Origin: Massilia sp. YIM B02763
GTDB taxonomy: Bacteria; Pseudomonadota; Gammaproteobacteria; Burkholderiales; Burkholderiaceae_D
Direction: 5' to 3'
Length of the DNA stretch: 64,000 bases
Assembly (NCBI RefSeq): GCF_030412015.1
Contig: NZ_JASNRD010000004.1
Span: 1 to 64,000, forward strand
Within the stretch, counting starts at the first letter, position 1; every line of letters starts with the position of its first letter. The notes beneath the pieces are model-generated. The model saw nothing but the letters and a program-made list of their open reading frames with translations, ran no database searches and was not told the origin of the DNA. Of this stretch, positions 60,220 through 64,000 are shown in pieces. The position numbers and the translations under genes are program-made.

Positions 60220-61397
60220 CAGATCACCACCAGTTCGCCTTCGATCGCGCCGGCCTGGTCGAGGGCCTGCAGGATCGCCATGATGTCGTCGGGCGAAGCG
60301 CCCAGGCTGTTGACCACGTCGATGATGGTCTGCAGGCGCGCGCCCGGCGGCCAGTGGAACATCTGGCCGGAGCCCTGGTCCACCTGCACCTTCGACTGCG
60401 GGGTGACGGCGGTCTGGCCGCGCGACAGCGGGCCGGGCTGGCTCACCGCCGAGCTTTCCGAGATCACGACCTTGAGCGAGCCGTGGGTGACGGCGGCCGA
60501 GCGCACGCGCAGGCCGTCCGAGATCACCACGGTGCCGGTGCGCGAGTTGAACACGACCCTGGGCGTTTCCGCGCCCGCTTCGATGGGCATGTTCTCCAGG
60601 CGCGCGACGAAGGCCACGCGCTCGGTCGGGTTGGTCGGCGCGACCACCTCGATGCTGCTGCCGTCGGCGGTCGTCGCGATCGGGCCATAGCGGCGGTTGA
60701 TCGCTTCGACGACGTTGGTGGCGGTATCGAAGTTCGGGTGGCGCAGTTGCAGCAGCACGTGCGCGCGGGTGGCGAAGTCGGTCGGGATCTCGCGCTCGAT
60801 CTGGGCGCCGTTCGGGATCCGGCCGCCGGTGGGCGTGTTCACCGTCACCGAGGAGCCGCTCTTGCCGGAGGCCGACAGGCCGCCGACCACCAGGTTGCCC
60901 TGGGCCAGCGCATAGACTTCGTTGTCGGCCGCGCGCAGCTGGGTCAGCAGCAGCGTGCCGCCGCGCAGGCTTTTCGCATCGCCCAGCGAGGCCACGGTGA
61001 CGTCGATCTGCTGGCCGCGGCGGTAGCCGGGCGGGAACACGGCCGAGACCATGACGGCCGCCACGTTCTTGTTCTTGGCGTCCTGGCCTTCCGGCATCTT
61101 GACGCCGAACTGCTTGAGCAGGTTGATCACCGACTGGCTCGAATACTTCACCTGGGTCGAGTCGCCGCTGCCGTTCAGGCCCACCACGAGGCCGTAGCCG
61201 ACCAGCGGGTTCTCGCGCACACCTTCGACGCTGGCCAGGTTGCGCAGCGGCTGGGTGCGGGTCATCGGCAGGGCGGCGGCGCTGGCGGCTGACTTGACCG
61301 CGGGCGCGGCCGCGGCCGGCAGGCTGGCGATGGCGCACAGCGCCAGGCCGAGGGAAACGATCCGCGCGAGCGGACCGGTGCGAAGGAATCGGTTCAT
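60219..61397 (-). CDS. flgI: Flagellar P-ring protein
   Basis: 392 aa, periplasmic P-ring of the basal body. A Sec signal peptide ([20 protein letters not shown]..., cleavage near SLPAAAAPA) precedes the conserved [38 protein letters not shown] and [40 protein letters not shown] lies five bases before the ATG. It is followed directly by flgJ. Confidence 0.97.
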   Translation of the reverse strand: MNRFLRTGPLARIVSLGLALCAIASLPAAAAPAVKSAASAAALPMTRTQPLRNLASVEGVRENPLVGYGLVVGLNGSGDSTQVKYSSQSVINLLKQFGVKMPEGQDAKNKNVAAVMVSAVFPPGYRRGQQIDVTVASLGDAKSLRGGTLLLTQLRAADNEVYALAQGNLVVGGLSASGKSGSSVTVNTPTGGRIPNGAQIEREIPTDFATRAHVLLQLRHPNFDTATNVVEAINRRYGPIATTADGSSIEVVAPTNPTERVAFVARLENMPIEAGAETPRVVFNSRTGTVVISDGLRVRSAAVTHGSLKVVISESSAVSQPGPLSRGQTAVTPQSKVQVDQGSGQMFHWPPGARLQTIIDVVNSLGASPDDIMAILQALDQAGAIEGELVVI

Positions 61398-61404
61398 GTC
61401 GTCC

Positions 61405-62067
61405 TCAGAACGGCATCAAGGGGCCGGTGAAGAAGCGGGTCAGCCAGCCGGGGGAATTGGCATCGGCCAGCGTGCCCTGGCCGGAGTAGGCGATGCGCGC
61501 GTTGGCCACGCGCAGCGAGGACACCTGGTTGTCGCTGTCGATGTCGGCCGCGCGCAGGTAGCCTTTCAGGCGCAGGAATTCCTCGCCCTGGTTCAGTTGC
61601 AGGCGCTTTTCGCCGGCCACGCGCAGCAGGCCGTTGGGCATCACTTCCTGCACGATCACGGTCACGGCGCCGGACAGCGCGTTCTGCTGGGTGCTGGTGG
61701 CGTCGCCCTGGAAGCTGCGGTCGGCGTTGATGCCGATGGCGGTCTTGGGATAGGTCTTGCCGAGCGCGGCGAGCGGATCGACGGCGACGGTGGAGCCCTT
61801 GCTGAAGCTGGTGCCGGCCTTCTTGCTGGCCTGCGTGGTCTCCTGCAGGATCACCGTGACGACGTCGCCCACGCGGAACGCGCGCGCGTCCGAGGTCAGC
61901 GACACGGTGTCGGCGCTGAACACGCCGCCCGACACGCCGCGCCGCGCGGCCTGCGCCGGGGGCAGGTCGAACGGGTCGGCGGCGGGAGCGCGCAGCGGCA
62001 CGTTCGAGGCGCAGCCCGTCAGCAGCGTGGCCGCGGCGAGGAAGCCGGCGGTGGCGAAGCGGATCAT
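61405..62067 (-). CDS. flgH: Flagellar L-ring lipoprotein
   Basis: 220 aa, outer-membrane L-ring. A lipoprotein signal with lipobox LLTGCA places the lipidated Cys at 19. Family segments include [61 protein letters not shown] and a C-terminal [20 protein letters not shown]. It starts two bases after the flgG stop and ends seven bases before flgI. Confidence 0.97.
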   Translation of the reverse strand: MIRFATAGFLAAATLLTGCASNVPLRAPAADPFDLPPAQAARRGVSGGVFSADTVSLTSDARAFRVGDVVTVILQETTQASKKAGTSFSKGSTVAVDPLAALGKTYPKTAIGINADRSFQGDATSTQQNALSGAVTVIVQEVMPNGLLRVAGEKRLQLNQGEEFLRLKGYLRAADIDSDNQVSSLRVANARIAYSGQGTLADANSPGWLTRFFTGPLMPF

Positions 62068-62069
62068 GA

Positions 62070-62855
62070 TCAGCGCGCCGCCTGCGACAGGTACTGCAGC
62101 ATGTTGTCGGCCGCGGACAGCACCTTGGTGTTCATCTCGTAGGTGCGCTGGGCGGCGATCATGTCGACCATTTCCTCGACCACCTGCACGTTCGAGCCTT
62201 CCAGCGCGCCCTGTTTCAGCTTGCCGAAGGCGCCGGTGCCCGGCACGCCCTCGTTCGGCGCGCCGCTGGCGCCCGTTTCCGAGAACAGGTTCTCGCCCAG
62301 CGCCTGCAGGCCGGCCGGATTCACGAAGGTGGTCAGCGTCAGCTGGCCCAGTTCGGTCGGCGCGGTGGTGCCCGGGACGGTCGCGCTGACCATGCCGTTC
62401 TCGCCGATGGTCAGTGCCGTCGCGTTGTTCGGGACGGTGATCTGCGGCACCAGGGGCAGGCCCTGGGCGTTGGTCAGCACGCCGTTCTGGTTGACCTGCA
62501 GCTGGCCGGCGCGGGTATAGGCCGGCTGGCCGTCCGGACGCAGCACCTGCAGGAAGCCGCTGCCCGAGATGGCGACGTCGAGCGGCTGGCTGGTGGTCTG
62601 CAGGCTGCCGTTGGTGAACACCTTCTGGGTGCCGACGATGTGCGTGCCGTTGCCCAGCTGGGTGCCGTTGCTGACCGTGTTGTCGGCGGTCTGGGCGCCC
62701 GGCTGCTGGTCGACCTGGTAGAACAGGTCCTCGAACATGACGCGGTCGCGCTTGAAGCCGACCGTGTTCACGTTGGCCAGGTTGTTGGCGATGGCCTGCA
62801 GCTTCGCGTCCTGGGCCTGCACGCCGGTCTTGCTGATCCACATTGCTGGATTCAT
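62070..62855 (-). CDS. flgG: Flagellar distal rod protein
   Basis: 261 aa, the main distal rod subunit. The N-terminal rod motif is WISKTGVQAQDAKLQAIANNLANVNTVGFKRDR. The middle has the flagellar basal-body domain (VAISGSGFLQV). The C-terminal motif is LEGSNVQVVEEMVDMIAAQRTYEMNTKVLSAADNML. Length is close to the standard 260. No signal peptide, as expected for a type III export substrate. Confidence 0.97.
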   Translation of the reverse strand: MNPAMWISKTGVQAQDAKLQAIANNLANVNTVGFKRDRVMFEDLFYQVDQQPGAQTADNTVSNGTQLGNGTHIVGTQKVFTNGSLQTTSQPLDVAISGSGFLQVLRPDGQPAYTRAGQLQVNQNGVLTNAQGLPLVPQITVPNNATALTIGENGMVSATVPGTTAPTELGQLTLTTFVNPAGLQALGENLFSETGASGAPNEGVPGTGAFGKLKQGALEGSNVQVVEEMVDMIAAQRTYEMNTKVLSAADNMLQYLSQAAR

Positions 62856-62888
62856 GATGTTCTCTCTCTCTTAATCGGTGGCAGGCGC

Positions 62889-63614
62889 TTATGCGCCGAT
62901 CAGGCGGTTGCCCGTCTCGTTCATCTTGTCGCTGGCCTGGAACAGCTTCATCTGGATCTCGAAGCTGCGGTTCAGGCTCATGGTGGCGACCATTTCCTCG
63001 ACCGCCGAGACATTGCTGCCTTCGAGGGCGCGCGGGCGCACCTTGACGTTCGGGTCGGCCGCCAGGTTGGCGCCGTCGCGCGAGACGATCAGGCCGGCCT
63101 CGTTCTTGGTCAGTTCCGTGCCTTCGGCATTCACCAGGCGCAGGCGGTCGACCGTCTGCATCTCGGTCGCGCCCTCGGTCAGGATCGAGATGGTGCCGTC
63201 GGTGGCGATCTCCACCGCGGTGTGCTGCGGCAGCACGATCGGGCCGCCTTCGCCCAGCAGCGCGTGGCCGTGCACCGACAGTTCGCCGTCGGGGCCGATC
63301 GCGATCTCGCCCGAGCGGGTATAGGCTTCGCCGTCGCCGTACTGCACGGCGAGGTAGCCCTGGCCGCCGATGGCCACGTCGAGCGCGCGTCCCGTCTCGC
63401 GCACGCTGCCGGCGCGGGTCGAGATGGTGTCGGCCTGGGTGGTGGCCATGTGCACGTCGTCGTAGCCGTAGCCGCCCAGTTCGACGTTGCCGGCCGTTTC
63501 CATGCTGGCGCGGTAGCCGGCGGTATCCATGTTCGCCAGGTTATTGGCGTGCACCTGCTGCGCGCGCATCAGGTGCGCGGCGCCGGAGGCGGCGGTGAAG
63601 ATCAGTTTGTCCAT
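62889..63614 (-). CDS. flgF: Flagellar proximal rod protein
   Basis: 241 aa. N-terminus MDKLIFTAASGAAHLMRAQQVHANNLANMDTAGYRASM, the central VAIGGQGYLAVQ and the C-terminal ALEGSNVSAVEEMVATMSLNRSFEIQMKLFQ are rod-protein hallmarks. It precedes flgG by 33 nt in the normal flgE-F-G order. Confidence 0.97.
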   Translation of the reverse strand: MDKLIFTAASGAAHLMRAQQVHANNLANMDTAGYRASMETAGNVELGGYGYDDVHMATTQADTISTRAGSVRETGRALDVAIGGQGYLAVQYGDGEAYTRSGEIAIGPDGELSVHGHALLGEGGPIVLPQHTAVEIATDGTISILTEGATEMQTVDRLRLVNAEGTELTKNEAGLIVSRDGANLAADPNVKVRPRALEGSNVSAVEEMVATMSLNRSFEIQMKLFQASDKMNETGNRLIGA

Positions 63615-63628
63615 GGTCGCTCGGCGTC

Positions 63629-64000
63629 TTACAGGGCCTGCATCAGGGCCTGCATCATCTGGTTCTCGGTGGTCAGGACCTTCGAGTTGGCCTGGTAGTT
63701 GCGCTGCGAGGTCATCAGGCCGACCAGTTCCGAGGTGATGTCGACGTTCGAGCCTTCCAGCGTGCCGGTGGTCAGCTTGCCCGACAGGCCCACGCCCGGG
63801 GTGTTGTACAGCGGGTCGCCTGAATTCGCGTTGGCGGTCCAGCTGGTGTCGCTGGTGGCGGTCAGCGCGCCTTCGTTCGGGAAGGTGGCGATGGCCAGCG
63901 TGCCGACCACCTGCGACTGGTCGTTGCTGTACTTGGCCACCAGCGAGCCGTCCGACGACAGTTCGACGCCGATGAAGGCGCCCGAGGCGTAGCCGTCGCT
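63629..64000 (-). CDS. flgE: Flagellar hook protein, C-terminal part (5' end outside window)
   Basis: The frame is open to the window edge, giving ~123 C-terminal residues. GVELSSDGSLVAKYSNDQ, GTLAIATFPNE and TGTLEGSNVDITSELVGLMTSQRNYQANSKVLTTENQMMQALMQAL match the end of FlgE. Its position directly before flgF confirms the assignment. The rest of the operon, with its promoter, lies beyond 64000. Confidence 0.95.
   Translation of the reverse strand, partial: SDGYASGAFIGVELSSDGSLVAKYSNDQSQVVGTLAIATFPNEGALTATSDTSWTANANSGDPLYNTPGVGLSGKLTTGTLEGSNVDITSELVGLMTSQRNYQANSKVLTTENQMMQALMQAL

Overview
The window comes from a GC-rich betaproteobacterial chromosome, most likely a Massilia-like member of the Oxalobacteraceae. 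The reasons are the gene orders glnE-yhdP-nitrilase-tldD, rimP-nusA-infB-rbfA-truB and flgE-flgL, the betaproteobacterial style of the proteins, and five large TonB-dependent receptors (TBDRs), a density typical of polymer-scavenging members of that family. The genus is inferred from gene content; no 16S rRNA gene is present. I saw no tRNA or rRNA gene, CRISPR array, insertion sequence or prophage.

Layout. (1) 1-6.2 kb: the 3' part of one TBDR, then a complete Oar-like TBDR, each followed by a strong intrinsic terminator. (2) 6.2-11.1 kb: rsmE (-), tkt (+), gap (+) and map (-). A bidirectional terminator separates gap from map. (3) 11.1-14.6 kb: a TBDR (-) with its own terminator and a long upstream region. 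(4) 14.6-24.3 kb: glnE (-), divergent from a yhdP-nitrilase-tldD run (+). (5) 24.3-36.5 kb: an outer-membrane uptake region holding three TBDRs (all -), a DAHP synthase gene preceded by an aromatic-rich leader peptide and terminator, and a TPR/Asp-Asn beta-hydroxylase. (6) 36.8-40.4 kb: a dipeptide-type ABC transporter with two permeases and one fused double ATPase, but no binding-protein gene. (7) 40.6-45.2 kb: a Tat-targeted Gfo/Idh/MocA oxidoreductase, a DedA-rhodanese fusion, glucokinase and scpB. (8) 45.2-56.3 kb: rluB with very long low-complexity tails, the rimP-nusA-infB operon with a leader terminator, rbfA-truB, and typA. (9) 56.5-64 kb: a tightly packed flagellar operon on the minus strand (flgE partial, flgF, G, H, I, J, K, L), ending in an unnamed gene coupled to flgL.

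How the genes work together. The TBDRs bring polymers or chelates across the outer membrane, the ABC transporter brings peptide-like substrates across the inner membrane, and glk, tkt and gap serve central carbon metabolism. The information-processing block (rsmE, rluB, rimP, nusA, infB, rbfA, truB, typA) is almost entirely ribosome maturation and translation.

The most notable non-genic signals are: an attenuator upstream of the DAHP synthase gene; a second leader terminator with a competing fold upstream of rimP-nusA; a seven-copy family of short hairpin repeats whose stems show compensatory changes; a perfect 22-nt palindrome upstream of the beta-hydroxylase with a close relative upstream of the neighbouring TBDR; and a 29-nt inverted repeat made of tandem 12-mers. 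Most other long open frames are antisense or frame-shifted shadows and are not annotated.
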